From Populus alba (taxonomy: Eukaryota; Streptophyta; Magnoliopsida; Malpighiales; Salicaceae): a stretch of DNA of 64,000 nucleotides. Location of the stretch: positions 2,728,001 to 2,792,000 of the forward strand of contig NC_133291.1 of the NCBI RefSeq assembly GCF_005239225.2, given 5' to 3'. Each line of letters begins with the position of its first letter. Position 1 is the stretch's first letter. The notes under the pieces were generated by a model. It was not told where the DNA came from, ran no database searches, and worked only from the letters and a program-made list of their open reading frames with translations. Both the position numbers and the translations under genes were made by a program. Of this stretch, positions 1-12,600 are shown in pieces.

Positions 1-105
1 TTCAAATTTCAATAACTATATTGCTTGTTCATGATTTCTTGTCTCTTGATGTTTTTTTTTCTAAAATCATTCACTGTTTTATCAATGAAAATCATTTTAT
101 TACAG

Positions 106-1182
106 AATTTATCCCAAGGAAGGGGTACTGGAAGGAGAATGTCAGAAACCGAGTCCATATCCAATGTAGAGTCTAGGAACATGCGAAGACCCTCATCATC
201 ATCTGTTGCTGGTGGCTTACCTCCATTAATAAGGTGCTGGGCCACCTCCAGCTTTTATTTTTTTTTTGGTGTCAAATATTTCCTTCCCTGATACACTTAT
301 AATTGTTTCTGTTGTGCACATGTTTGCTGCCAGGCCAGCTTCTTCCCAGGCATCTGGTGAGTGATTAAAATATGCATCATTTGCTCTACCATCTCCTTCC
401 TAGTTGCTCCCTGTTTCTAATACTGTACATGGTGCAGATAGGAGAGCAGGGTCTTCCATGTCTGGTTACAGGAAAGATGATAACAGTTGGAGATATGATG
501 GTGATGAACTACCTGAGGATGTGATTCGAGCTTCTACTGCCCTTGAAAACCTTCAGTTGGACAGGAAAGCTAGGAATCTGACTACATCTTGGAGGTTAGT
601 TTCTCATGCGTCTTCAAAATTCTTCCATTATGAAATAGGTAAAAGTTTATTTTGATAACCATTTATTCTGGAGCAATTACAAAATGAACAGTTGTCACTG
701 TGTATATTTAAATTATGTGCAGTAACGGGGAAACTGGAGATTGCCCTATATTAGAAAAATGCTAAGGGTGTGATAAGACTGTTATGAAGTTTTTTTATAC
801 TGCAAATTGTCTTATATTGGACATTGCACCCTTGAGAATCCTGAGACCATATTTTGATTGGCTGCCCCCCAGTCCTTTGTCTTGTTAAACATTTTAGAGT
901 AGCTAAATTGGCGGGCAACTAACTAGCAGTCGCTTCGCTGCTGCTGCTTTTAGGTAGCTTATAATGAGAGGTCCTATAATATCATTCTGATGAACTGAAT
1001 TCTTCCATTAGGTATTGTATTTGATGTATTGTTTGATCAAAGGAGCTGTTCGCTGAGATAGCCTCATGCCTGTGTCTGTCACCTGATTATATATAAATTT
1101 CATGATCTTATGTGTGGGGTTTGGTTGCAGGCATGCTGGGGATGGCATCAGTGATGACGGGGGGAGGGCTGACCACGTTTAG
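106..1182 (+). CDS. 3' end of an unidentified gene (partial, last four coding exons)
   Basis: Four exons chain in frame: 106-233, 334-356, 438-594 and 1131-1182 (stop TAG at 1180-1182), all with AG acceptors and GT donors and with matching phases (2, 1, 2). The visible C-terminal part is about 119 residues. It is hydrophilic and rich in Ser, Arg and Asp, with a basic Ser-rich stretch (RRPSSSSVAGG), then an acidic stretch (DGDELPEDVIRAS) followed by a short helix-like segment (ALENLQLDRKARNL). No catalytic domain, membrane span or signal is visible. The exon at 334-356 is only 23 nt long; without it the flanking exons join out of frame and hit a stop at once, which supports it. I do not recognise the family. 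The gene begins left of the window. The 106 acceptor is inferred, and an earlier exon boundary cannot be excluded. Confidence is in its being a real gene end, not in function. Confidence 0.7.
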
Positions 1183-1539
1183 CATCCTCGAATGATGCAA
1201 TGAGTAGCTTAGTGTGTATTTTTATTTTTATCCACTAATGTTTTTTTCATCAGCCAAACGAGGTAGCGATTTGTGTTTTGTTTTTTGGTTAAATATATTG
1301 TGAGGTGCTCTAGTGTTTTGATGAGTTTTCCTGCTTCTTTTCTTCTCTTTGGACACAATTTTAAATCTGAATTTGTGATTGCCATAAAACTTGTGTACAG
1401 AGTTTGGAAGATTCATATCGGCGGGTGAAGAGTTGGTTATTGGCTTTTATTAGTAGTGCTAATACTAATTTATCATACATGTTTTGCGGCATTAGGTTAA
1501 AAGAATTTGTGTTATTAGGAATAAAACAGTGAGGACGAT

Positions 1540-1587
<48 letters not shown>

Positions 1588-2400
1588 AAGTTAGGGCGGG
1601 CTTGTACATAGATTGCCCTGAATCTAAATCTTTTAGTTGATCAGGGAGGCCGAAAGATCAGACCTGTTAAAGGATGGATTAAGCTTCTCTCTTTACAGCT
1701 GGAACATGGATGGTTTGGGTGTAAATGGCTGTTTTTAAAATAAAAAAAATTTGAAAAACATTTGGGATGACGAATTTAATTGGATAGGGATACGTGTATA
1801 TAAAACAAGAAAATCACTTTCATCAATACCGTCCAAAATAGAGTCGGCAGTCTTAATTCCAAAGACGAATTAATGCTTAATTCCATCCTCATGTTAGACA
1901 TTCCAAAAAAAAATGAAAAAGGAAGAAAAAAATGTTTATTACATAACTCTTCGTGTAAATGTTTTTATAAAAGTTTTTTTAATTGAAAATGTATTATTAT
2001 TATATTATAGTTTTTACATTAAAATTTAGAAAGTATTGGTTTGCATTCAATATTGTGCTCAGATTTTATAGTTATATTTTAAAAAACAAAGGTTTAAGAA
2101 AAAAATTAGTTTTGATTTTTAAAACACATGTTTAAAAAAATATGTGTATAGTTAAAATTATTGTGAGATGAATTTTTGTATGTAAAATAAATTAAAAATA
2201 AATTATTTTAGCTTTTATAGGATTGAAATTTAATATGCAATTATATGTGTGATTTAATGTCAAAAAATTATTTAATTAATTAAATAATTTTTTATTTATG
2301 ATTAGATAAAATATAAAAACACTATACTAGGATAAACAATTTAATAATTTTTTATATAAATAACACTTTAAAAGCATAAACAAGAAAATGCACACTTTTT
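1183..2400. other. Intergenic spacer with 3' flank of the first gene and an (AT)n tract
   Basis: No gene is visible. The first part is probably the 3' UTR of the gene ending at 1182. An (AT)n microsatellite lies at 1543-1580. The rest is AT-rich with many homopolymer runs and short open frames that have no codon structure. Confidence 0.6.
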
Positions 2401-2403
2401 AAG

Positions 2404-3520
2404 AGATTGTTTGGTAATGTGGTTCCGGGTGAGGTTCACCCGCAGCCACACATATCAGTGTTTGGTAAAGTAAAAAAAAGTGATTTTGCTTAGTAGGATC
2501 CACCAACTTTCGTTGTTGTGCCGCAAGATTTGGAGAAGCAGCATTTTGCTACTTCTCGTGGGTGTTTTTAATGAACAGTGAAGCATGGCTCCACTGTTCA
2601 GTGAATAGTGGAGCCATGCTTCATTGTCGTACTGTTCACGTGAAATTTTTTTTTAAAAAAACCAATGCGAAAAGTTTAGTTTATCTCTCTCTCTTGAAAA
2701 AACAACATGGTTAATTGATTTCACTTGTATTATTTACATGAACGTGAACAATATTTTAAAAAAAATTAATTTAAGGTAAATTAAATTTACTTGTACTGTA
2801 ATTTTAATTTTATTCATTATAATATTTTAACTAATTTTATAGCACGCTCAAAAAATCATGGAAACTGTAGTTCTTATCGAATGACTTTTATATGTAATGA
2901 AATTGTAAATTTTTTTAAAAAAAATTATGTTTTACTTGAAAAACTAGTATTTAATATTATTTAATAACACTACATAAATAGAAAGATATTGCATGATGAG
3001 GTAACATTTGTGGAATTTGATCGCAATTCCAATAATAAAAATATCACAATCTTTATTATTCAATGACACTATATAAATTAAAAAAACTCAATTTTTGTTG
3101 TTGCGTGCTTAAAAAACCATGGAAAATATAGTCATAGTTTGATAGATTTTGTATGTGATGACATTGCACGTAATTTTATGGAATAATAAAAAATATTTGA
3201 TATCAATATTATTTATTTCATGATGTAATAACAGTAGTTAAATCTACAATATTTAAATTAAAAATCATCAATATTAATATATATATATATATATATATAT
3301 TTAATTATTTTATAACTTCAATTTGAAAAGTATTTTTTTAACCAAACATATCAAACAACTTTTTGTTCAATCTTAATTTCAACCATAGTTTTAACCAAAA
3401 ATATATTTTTTCAAATCAACTTCAACTAAAAATAATTTTTATAAAATAAATTTTTTTAAAATCACAATCACAATAACAATCTCAATACCAAATAAGTCCT
3501 AATCAGCACTTTCCCCTTCA
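2404..3520. mobile_element. Probable non-autonomous DNA transposon (about 1.1 kb) upstream of adenylate kinase
   Basis: The left edge (TTGTTTGGTAATGTGG) and the reverse complement of the right edge (CTTATTTGGTATTGAG) match at about 14 of 19 positions, giving an imperfect terminal inverted repeat. The interior has no coding capacity and includes a perfect 17-bp-stem hairpin at 2579-2623 and an (AT)n tract at 3278-3301. A clear target-site duplication was not found, so the superfamily is not assigned. The element ends about 250 bp before the adenylate kinase start codon, so it occupies much of that gene's upstream region. Confidence 0.45.
2579..2623. repeat. Perfect 17-bp-stem hairpin
   Basis: Arms TGAAGCATGGCTCCACT (2579-2595) and its exact complement (2607-2623) enclose an 11-nt loop. 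Transcripts from either strand would fold. It sits inside the probable transposon upstream of adenylate kinase. Confidence 0.85.
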
Positions 3521-3771
3521 TTAGAATATGATTAACTCTATTTTGAGATATTTTAATATTAAAAATAATTTTTAAAAAATAAAAAATTATTATTTTAACA
3601 TATTTATAAATAAAAAATATTTTAAAAAGTAAACTCACTACACTCTAAACCATTAAAAGCCTTAACCTTCCATCACCTCAACCAGACCAAACATAGTTTA
3701 AGCAGCCTCCTGCTTTCCACACGCCATCTCTTCTCTTTCTATTTCCAACCAAGAAAAACCCGGATCTATCC

Positions 3772-6608
3772 ATGGCTGCTCTTTCAAGAATCCCTAAAAC
3801 CTCAATAAAATCACTCTCTTCTTGTATATCTCGAAGTTTTTCTATAACTAAGTTGAATTCCGAAATTGACCTCAAAGTACCTTCTTTTCTTTCTCACAAC
3901 TCTCTACTTCTCCGTCAGGAACCTAAGGAAGGAAATATCCAGTGGGTTTTTCTTGGTTGTCCTGGTGTAGGTAAAGGTACCTATGCTTCGCGTCTTTCCA
4001 ATTTTCTCGGTGTTCCTCACATCGCCACCGGTGATCTGGTTCGCGAGGAGCTCAATTCCTCTGGCCCACTTGCCTCCCAGGTATTTGCTCTTTTTTTTAG
4101 GGTTTTAGATTTTTGCGCCTCTTTCTTCGTTTTGGCTCTCTGGTTGGCGAAAGTTTGAATATCTGCAGTTGAAATTTCGAAATGAATTGCATCGTAACTT
4201 TTATTGATTTTGTTTGAATTCAATCGCGTTATAAATTTATTAAAGACTGCTTTTTTCCTGGAGATTGCGACACTGACTGTTACCTGTTTGATATTTTGCT
4301 TCTTACTCTGGAAAAATTCTCGGGTGCTATAATAGTTGGGCCCCACATGACGGGGCTAACAAATATTGGTATCTGAACATTGCTGAGCTGATTATTATTG
4401 ATTTTTCTTTTTGTTGCTGTACTGTAGCTTAAGGAGACTGTGAATCAAGGGAAATTAGTTTCTGATGAGATCATTATAAGCTTACTGTCAAAACGTCTTC
4501 AAGCTGGAGAAGCTAAGGGCGAATCTGGTTTCATTCTTGATGGTTTCCCTCGAACTATTAGACAAGCGGTGAGCTGCTGTTATTCTATTAGTTTTGTTGG
4601 CAGTTGTCTATATATTTCTCATGGATTTTGAAACTGATTAAAAAAAAATTAATTCTAGTTGTGAATGATTAGCTGGTTGAGCACATTTAGTTTTCTCATT
4701 AGCAGTTTTTGAGTTAAATTGTTACGTGATGTGCTTTGTTTTCTTTTTCTCTTCTATTGTAGACAATGTGTCTGTCTATCCAACCTGATATTCATGTTCT
4801 GGTCATACTGCAGGAAATACTGGAGGGAGTAACAGACATTGACTTGGTGGTGAACCTCAAGCTTCGAGAAGAAGCGCTGCTTGCAAAATGCCTTGGGAGA
4901 AGGATTTGCGTTGAGTGTGGAAGAAATTACAACATTGCTTGCATTGACATCAAGGGTGAGAACGGGAATCCTGGAATTTATATGGATCCACTTCCTGCTC
5001 CTCCACAATGTGCACCAAAGCTTATCCAACGAGCTGATGACACTGAAGAAGTTGTTAAGGAGCGACTACGTATTTATTATGAAAAGGTATTACTGCATCT
5101 TTCATTTTTCCTATTGGTGCTTTTTTTTAATATAATCATCATATGAACTTGTGAAGTTCTATAACACATCATCTGCTGATCAGCCACGTGTAATTTATGG
5201 GATATCATCTTCTTTTTAAGTATCTTTCTGCCAGATGAAATATTTTATAGCCTGTTTATGGTACCTTGTTGTATATTTGGGGAAAAAAAAGGTGAAATAT
5301 GACTTATATCTATTTGTTAGACCACAGAAAAACTTGCAGATAATTGACGAGAGAAAAGTATGCCCCCCCCCCCCCCCCGCACTCCAAAACAATCCCCCCA
5401 AACCCTCCTCAGTAGATTTGAGATGATACATGGATCTTAAAAATCTTCATTATGTCTATTATGATTTCTCTCTAAATGATTATCACCATTGGAAAGATAA
5501 TAAGTGCTTTGTATATGGCAACATGTGGTGGAAAGTAAAAAATAGTCTTGGCGTTACAAATGAATTTGTTAGAAACCATTTATACATGTTCTCACTCAAA
5601 GCACATACATTTTTTACCAATGCAACAAACTAACCTGTTCTACATGCTGATTTCCACTCAAAATATATGGCTGACTTATTATTTTTATGTTTTTTCATGG
5701 TGACACACGAAAAACACAAGTGCAAGAGCAATTTTTTTTTTTTTGGAATTCTGAATTTGTGGATGTCTGAAATCTAAACATTAAGATGTTCGACTCTCTC
5801 GTTCACTTTATAGTTCTCAAAGACTAAGATTGCCTTTCTTGTTTCGCCCCTTTTCTTTTTGAAAAAAAAAAAAGATTTTGTTAAAAAAAAGTAATATTTG
5901 GTACTATGCCCAATTTCAGCTGTCATTCCCATCAATATGTACACAATCATGAACTCTAGTTTTTTATTGTTACTGTCGTTCTAATTGCATCATAATCTAG
6001 GTGTCCTAAGTTGTACTTTTACATCTCAGCAGTGGTTTGCACAACAGAATTCGGGAAAAAAGAGAGGACAAGAAACAGTAGTTTATCTTGATATTACTTG
6101 TGGGAAAAGGCAGTAGATCAGTTGGGCGTTCCTGTGATACGTATACAGTGTAGTTGGTGCATTTGATTTCAAATTCATTGTTCTATCTATAATGTTTGTC
6201 CATAGGGTGTTTGCTTAACATATAAATGCCAGAATTTTCTTTTCAATACATGGATGCCATGCTGCATATTTCCTCTGTTCCCTCCACCTCCCTTTATCAT
6301 TCCTTTGAAAGTGGCATATTGGGTAGAGAAGTGCACAATCATAATAATTGAGCTTAACTTCTTGGCACAAATTAGTTTTTTTTAAAATGATTCTGACATT
6401 AATAGCTGTAATTGTCATTTGTTCTGCAATTAATGGCCTGAAATCTGCAAACCATATTTTCTTGCAGAGTCAACCTGTTGAGGAGTTCTACCGCAGTCGT
6501 GGGAAGTTGTTGGAGTTTGATCTTCCTGGAGGAATTCCAGAATCCTGGCCAAAGCTGCTGGAAGCTCTGAATCTTGACCACGAGGATAAATGCTCTGCAG
6601 CAGCATGA
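3772..6608 (+). CDS. ADK: Adenylate kinase, organellar type (ATP + AMP = 2 ADP)
   Basis: Coding exons 3772-4080, 4428-4568, 4814-5086 and 6468-6608 give 287 aa; all junctions are phase 0. The enzyme balances adenylates by transferring a phosphate between ATP and AMP. Visible signatures are the P-loop G-C-P-G-V-G-K-G-T at residues 62-70, the AMP-site TGD at 86-88, and LDGFPRT at 140-146 with the catalytic Arg. A long LID region in exon 3 carries [11 protein letters not shown]. The first ~55 residues are Ser/Leu/Lys-rich with few acids, typical of a plastid or mitochondrial transit peptide; the mature enzyme starts near QWVFLG. The protein closely resembles the Arabidopsis At2g37250/At2g39270 pair from memory, and its length matches. 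The start is the first ATG of the exon, giving a full transit peptide. Intron 3 (5087-6467) is long and holds a run of 16 C at 5363-5378. Plastid versus mitochondrial targeting cannot be settled here. Confidence 0.95.
5363..5378. repeat. Poly-C tract (16 C) in adenylate kinase intron 3
   Basis: A pure run of 16 cytosines stands out in a very AT-rich intron; the length is likely variable or uncertain because such runs are error-prone in sequencing. Confidence 0.9.
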
Positions 6609-8480
6609 ACTCCCATAGTTCTGCAACATATTCTCAAGCTAGGTCATTCTTTGCATGTGGGAGACTACATGCATAGTGTTTAGAAAAAAGGAGGTTAACA
6701 ATTATATCAAATAAACAAGCCTAAACCATTACCATAATTTTATTGTTTGGGGAGCAAGGAGGCCATTCAATGGACTTGGTTGACGATATGATTTGTTGTT
6801 AGATGCATTTGGCTTGTAGTGATTAAATGGACAGATGTCAATGCCATTCAATTTTGCTATAACAATTGGTTTTGAAATTCGTTTTTAAGGGTTCTTTGAA
6901 CAGAAATAGCAAACAATAGTGGAAACCGAATAAACTGTTTCATTTGACTCAAAAGACCATGTTCTAGTTTTGTTTAGACAGGACCTACTATCTCTCTTCT
7001 TGTTGTTTACATTACTTGTTGTGAGGTGCTACCTTATTTTTCTGTTTCTTGCATGTGTTGAGATTGGATGGATTAGTTGTTTGAGCTCCCAACTTCGCAT
7101 GGATAACCTTCTATTGTGGCAATTGACAAGCAACTCAACATCAATATACTCTTGTTCACAGTCTAAATGCATAAGAAACATTGTGCTCACCTATATTAGC
7201 TTCTCATCTATCAGCATTCTTCTCTATCATCTCGCAGTTTTTCTTTCTCAGGATGACAGTCCTCTCCTTTCAGATCAATGCGAGGCATGCTAATTTGTGT
7301 TCCCTACATGTTGCTTATACGCAGTTTTTTATCTTCTTGTGCTGTGAATCTACGCTCCTACCAGAGGTTTTAAGCACTTCTCTTGCAGCTGCGTAACTGA
7401 TTCAGTTTTCACTCTTGCCCGAGTTGCGTCTATGTTGAAGATGAACTATACATGTCACCGTGTATTAAAATTTTGTTTCCCGTTTAGTCATTCCAAGTCG
7501 TCTTCTTTCTCCCGCTGATCGAATAGAAAGCTGGACGGAGCCAGTTTATCGCTCTACTAGAGTGCGTGTGGGAAGATAGTGTAAATATTCAACAGGAGCA
7601 TGCAAATCTATCACATTACATGTTCTGAATCTGAAAAAAAACTTCGATCGTCATGCCTGCTATACACTAGTGTTCCATCGGTTATCACTTGACCAGATGC
7701 TTAGGCCATGCTCGTTGATGAGCCATGAGGTCACAATTTTTTTTTCAAGGTAAAAAGAAGAAGGAAAAAGAAAGAAAGGGATAAGCCTTATCCGATAAGG
7801 AATCGGGAACAAACCTCGAAAAAACAAAATGCAGTGCGGGCAACTTTCAGGAATCTAATTCAAATGCGTGCGTTTGTTAACGTGGCCAGAAACTCGTACC
7901 AAACTACAAGGAAGGCATAAGAAGCAAAGTCTGTTAAAAGCGAAAAATCATAGCCTCACAGGACAACATTCTTTTCCCGTCTCTGCTTGAACTGGAATCA
8001 CTGCCTCGTAGAAGGCATCCTTCTCAATTATTTCTCCTCTCTTCTATGTTTTTTCCCCTTAATTGATAAAATTGCAATTAATGTTTGCAGAAAGAAAAAA
8101 AATGCACGTATCCTCAAGAAAAAATGATATTATTTATGTTTAAAAAAATATTTATATATAAAAAAAGACATGAAACGTCAAGCTAGTTAACAATTTTTTT
8201 ATTGGGGCATTCACTTCTTATAGTTTTATTCATTTTTTGGACATTTATTGTCAGAATACTCGTATAATCAATTTTGGTAATGTTTTATAGGCTTTTATTA
8301 TTGAGATTACAATAATGAACAGACATGCATGCTCCTCTGTTGTCCGAATCTTAAACTACTTGTAAAAATAAATAGCGTGCATCGCTTTTTTTTTCTTTTT
8401 TTTGGGTTTTATGATGCCTGCAAATAGAAATAAAAACTTAAAACTAGTAAAATTATTGTTTTCTTGATTTTGTATGAATA
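6609..8480. other. Intergenic spacer, no gene seen
   Basis: The first few hundred bases are probably the adenylate kinase 3' UTR. Beyond that only short open frames occur, without splice-compatible coding continuation or recognisable protein similarity. Confidence 0.6.
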
Positions 8481-8486
8481 AATCAT

Positions 8487-9809
8487 GGTTATTAAACGCG
8501 GACCGGATCGATGAGTTGACCCATGATCCGGGTAAACCCGGGTGAAACCCAACTTATATATATATTATTATTATTTTACACTGTGCCTAAAAGGAAAAAA
8601 AAAAAAAAAAGTTAAAGTTTGCAACCTGGTTTTTTTCTTTGAATAGCCAAGGAATTTATTAGCAACTATCTTATTGTTTAAACAGTCAAAAACTAAATCG
8701 CTTTGTTTTCTAATAGATAGTTTTTCGGAGAAATCAGGCTACTTATACAGGTGCTCTATATCTCCTACTTATTCTCGTTGCTACTTCTACACTTTTTAAA
8801 AAAAATTTGGGTCAACTATCTGGTTTAAACATTATCTCTTTGTTAAAAAATGTTGGTATTTGAACATTATCTCTTTGTTAAATCGTGTTGTGTCGATTTC
8901 TTTGGAGGTTGATTGACGGTGTCTGAATTAATAAGTCAGAGATCCACTCGATGCTCGTATCCTTTCTTTTGTCCCGTGTTATCTTCTCCTCTTATCTTGG
9001 AACTGATTTGTTATTGTCAAGTAATGGATCTAGCAAGGGGCAGTGGCATTCAGAAAGAAGCTGATATTATGTCCAACGTTGTTTGTGCATGCTTAGTGAA
9101 AACCAGAAGCACAAGTGATTGAGTGTATGTTCTTGCGCATGCGAAATTTTATGGTTCGAGTTCTATTTTCTTCTACTTTTAGAGAGACACGTCTCTTGAT
9201 GTTGCTTGAATAGGTTTTTGGGTTGAGCCTTGAAGTTTCGAAGCTGGGGAATTGCAGGGGAGTTGACATTCTTCAATTCTTTTTTTTTTCTAATCTTTGA
9301 TGCTAAGGAGAATATAACATCCATGTTCACCAAACATGCAGCAGAAGTGGACATTATGGGTTGAATAACAACTTTTCTTTGCTTTAGAGTTTAGTATTGG
9401 CACTTTCTTATATAAAAAAGACAAAACTAATAATTATTGTTTGTTGCTAAATAATATTTCTTGTATGATGTCAAAATAATTATATTAATGTGTTGTGATT
9501 TTTAATTTGAGATGATTTGAGTCAACCCACTTGTTTTATGACTAGATCATTTTATTGCGCCGGCTATTATATTAAGTTTTATAACTATAGAATAAATGGT
9601 TGATCAGTTATTTTTAGCTTTTTATATATTCTAAAATGTTTGGATTTTTTATTGTTTATCTTACTTTTATTTTAATTATAATATACTATTATTTACTATT
9701 TCATCTGAAATTATCAAGATGTAATTAGTTAAAAAAAATTATCTATAATTTTAGCATCCAAATTTATATTGTGATGTGTATATATATATATATATATATA
9801 TAGACAACC
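8487..9809. mobile_element. Degenerate Mutator-like element related to the one at 10796
   Basis: The right part (about 9640-9809) aligns by eye with the right part of the element at 10796-11872: both run through a TTGTTTAT stretch, TAATTAGTTAAAA and CCAAATTTATATT and end in GACAACCT. The left edge GGTTATTAAACG resembles the inverted right edge. Inside the left end is a palindromic CCGGGTAAACCCGGG block. No target-site duplication is visible, and an (AT)n tract (9779-9802) interrupts the right end. A 69-codon open frame at 8913-9122 has no recognisable similarity. Confidence 0.4.
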
Positions 9810-10115
9810 TCAAACGCACAAAAATCAAAAGGGTAAAATGGAAAAATGGCAGAATTCGAAATGCAAGGTGGAAATTTCCAACCCTTCAAGTTGCAGGTTA
9901 GACTTCCACACACATCCTATATTTAATTCCAGTTCTTAATAATCAGAATGGTTGACCAGAAAAATAATTGGCTGCACCTTACCTAATTAATTAGTCCATC
10001 AGATAAGAAGCATGAAGTTTTCCAAAGCGGGACCATAAAGAGCCTAGACAAAATAAAGGTGGATAATCCATGTATGTCTCCAGGCACCTCACGAGCAGAA
10101 ACGATAAGCAATTGC

Positions 10116-10118
<3 letters not shown>

Positions 10119-10155
<37 letters not shown>
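10119..10155. repeat. (AT)n microsatellite
   Basis: Uninterrupted alternating AT of about 37 nt in the spacer left of the PRR7 upstream duplication. Confidence 0.9.
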
Positions 10156-10159
<4 letters not shown>

Positions 10160-10511
10160 CCAGGCAAATATAAATCTTCAAACGAATGAATCCTACAATG
10201 TGCATTGACAGGCCTATTTGAAAATGCGGTTTAACCATATTTTTTAAAAAATTAAATTTTATATTTTAAATTAATGTTTTTTTATTATTTTTAAATTTTT
10301 TTATATACTGATATCAAAAAATTATTTTTTTAAAAAAATTATCTTAATATATTTTTAAATAAAAAATGCTTTAAACACTAACAGCTTAATAATAAACCTT
10401 GCAGCCATAACAATACAGCATCGGCCCAGGCCTATTTTTAACTTTCGCTCAAGACCGAACCCGACAACCCGGTTCTGTGATGTATGGCGTCACTGAAGAG
10501 ATGCTCTTGCT

Positions 10512-10517
10512 CACGTG
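10512..10517. promoter_or_regulatory. G-box (CACGTG) in the left duplicate
   Basis: A perfect palindromic G-box, the core bound by bZIP and bHLH factors in plants. The equivalent position in the right copy reads CGCGTG, so the site is present only in this copy. Function is inferred from sequence alone. Confidence 0.5.
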
Positions 10518-10795
10518 TCAGCGCCTTGTCGCCTTCGTCAAAGCACTCACCATTCACAAAGAGCATTTCCGTCATTTCATAACACCATCAAATTACGATT
10601 CTCAAAAGCGAGAGCATCTCTAACTCGTTGGACAACGTGCCACGTTTGTTCTCGTGGTCAACGAGATCTTCCAAGAACAGTTCACAGCAAGCGACGCTCC
10701 AAATCAGCGAATTTATGTACCCGGATCCAGTGTACTCGGAGAAATAGATGTAAGAAAAATAAAGAAATAAGGATTTTTTATTGTTTGATACAAGT

Positions 10796-11872
10796 AAAGG
10801 TTGTTAAAATCATGAATTGACTCTTAAAATCTTACGATTTTACGAGTCAACATGTATAAAACATGTCAAATCGGGTTAAAATTCGAAATCGGTCAAACTC
10901 GATTAAAATCAGTAAAATCAGACCGATTTTACGAGTTTGACCGATTTTGACCTATTTCGAGTTTTAACCCGCAAAAGTTAAAAAATTTACTACCTTTCTA
11001 TCCAAGTCCCTTGACACTCCACTACATAGTCCCTACTCCTTAGTCTTTCATTTCCCCGTTGCCCCAAATCTCAAATTTTAAATCTTAGCAAACTAACACC
11101 AGCATTAGAGGATCTTGGATATGGAAAAGCCTTATACTATATTTTAGGTTGAGAAGGCATGATCAGAGGATCGAAACCATGGAAAGATAGAGGTAGATGG
11201 TGATGAATCAAATGAGTAAAATAAAAGATAGTATATAGAAAAATATTGTGTTTTAGACTAACCATTTGTTAACTTTAAAGAGAGATGATAAAGACTCAGA
11301 GAGAACTTGAAATACATGTCTTGCTTGGTGGGATATTTAGACATTATTTATAGAAATTGTTACTAACATAAAAAAATGTGGAAGGTGAGGTGGCATGAGA
11401 TTAAATTGATGTCATTTTGTATGTTTTCGTTCTCGTTGTTACGGGTTCATTGTATTGGTCTCTATTAATTTTTTTTTTTTGAAGTTGGTGATATACCTTA
11501 GAATGTTGTATTATCTCACTAGTTGCCTGTAGTGTGTTTCAAGATCAATCATCTAGAAAATGTTCTGAAACTCTATCAATAAAACATAGTTGTTCAATCT
11601 TATTTTTTTTCTTTTTGTATTTTTAAGTTATTTAAACCATAAATAAAATTTTATTTGAATGATATATTTCAAGGTATTTGGATACTTGTATTGTTTATTT
11701 CATTTTTATTTTAATTGTGTTATGTTATTATTTATTGTTTGACTAAAATTATCAATATATAATTAGTTAAAATATTTTTTTTATGATTTTATGATTTTAC
11801 GATTCGAATTTACGATCCAAATTTATATTTCATATTTCATGTCGTGTAAAAAAAAAATATTTTTGACAACCT
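10796..11872. mobile_element. Non-autonomous Mutator-like element, 1,077 bp, with target-site duplication
   Basis: The direct repeat TGATACAAGT flanks the element on both sides (10786-10795 and 11873-11882). The inner edges are inverted: AAAGGTTGTTAAAAT at the left and TTTTTGACAACCT at the right. A 10-bp target-site duplication fits the Mutator superfamily. The interior is AT-rich without coding capacity but has a large imperfect palindrome (arms 10872-10901 and 10932-10971, the right arm with 10 extra nt). It inserted into the left duplicate of the PRR7 upstream block after that duplication, because the right copy lacks it. Confidence 0.75.
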
Positions 11873-11882
11873 TGATACAAGT

Positions 11883-12480
11883 CACTACCATGGAATATCT
11901 CAAATCATGTGGACTTGTTTTTTTGTTTTTTTATGCCTTTTTCATTGAGAAATGAAGAATGCTACTCCGACAAGTTTAATTTAAATAAATGCTTTTTTTT
12001 TTATTGTGTATATACATCACAGGCTGTTAAAGTATTGTAATGATTTCATCCATTTGTAATTTATCATAATTAACATGTCAGTTAAGGTAATATAAAAAAC
12101 CTGTCCTTAAACCAGCAACCATCCTTTAATCAACCTATCCTATTTAAAAATGCAACGCAATCAACAAAAACTCCATTACTTCAGTCCCCTGGGATTCCTG
12201 CTTGTGAAAAAAAGTTTTATCATGTGTATTTAATAATGCAGTGGATAATATTCCAGTAAAAATAGTTTTTAATTAAAAATATATTAAAATAATATTATTT
12301 TTATTTTTTTACATGAGTGTATAAAAAAAAATTAAAAAAATTCATATAATATTTAAAAGAAAATACTTTTAAAAAGACGCCAAATAAAAAACACGCTTCC
12401 TGCATAGATAATTCAGACAAACACGATATTGGATAAACATTCGATTTTATCTGCATCAGCACCCGAAAAAAAAAAACATA
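11883..12480. other. Spacer inside the left duplicate, AT-rich
   Basis: No gene is seen. The part around 12240-12400 matches the dispersed AT-rich miniature element family found throughout the window. Confidence 0.5.
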
Positions 12481-12600
12481 GGATCACATGTCGCCACAAA
12501 TTATTCACAGGGCGCTTTTGATCCCGTGCCACGTCAGAAAAAAAATCTACATGGCAGTGTTGTGAGCCTTCATCTTGTCCACATCAGTAAGAACTGAAAG

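Larger units (their letters stand above)
10406..12600 (+). repeat. Left copy of duplicated PRR7 upstream block (interrupted)
   Basis: Two segments, 10406-10740 and 12484-12600, match in order and orientation the segments 15428-15740 and 16085-16230 directly upstream of PRR7. Shared landmarks include CCGAACCCGA, AACCCGG, GTGTCAGC, AGAGCATCT, GCCACGTTT, GCTTTTGATCCC, ACATGGCAG and GAGCCTTCAT. The two segments are separated here by extra DNA that includes a Mutator-like insertion. Divergence is considerable, so the duplication is old. No PRR7 coding sequence follows this copy. Confidence 0.75.

Noticed and set aside
10515..10820. 101-codon frame, with a similar 94-codon frame at 15454-15738
   Set aside because: The similarity reflects duplicated noncoding upstream DNA: the alignment carries length differences that are not multiples of three, and the frames show no family features.
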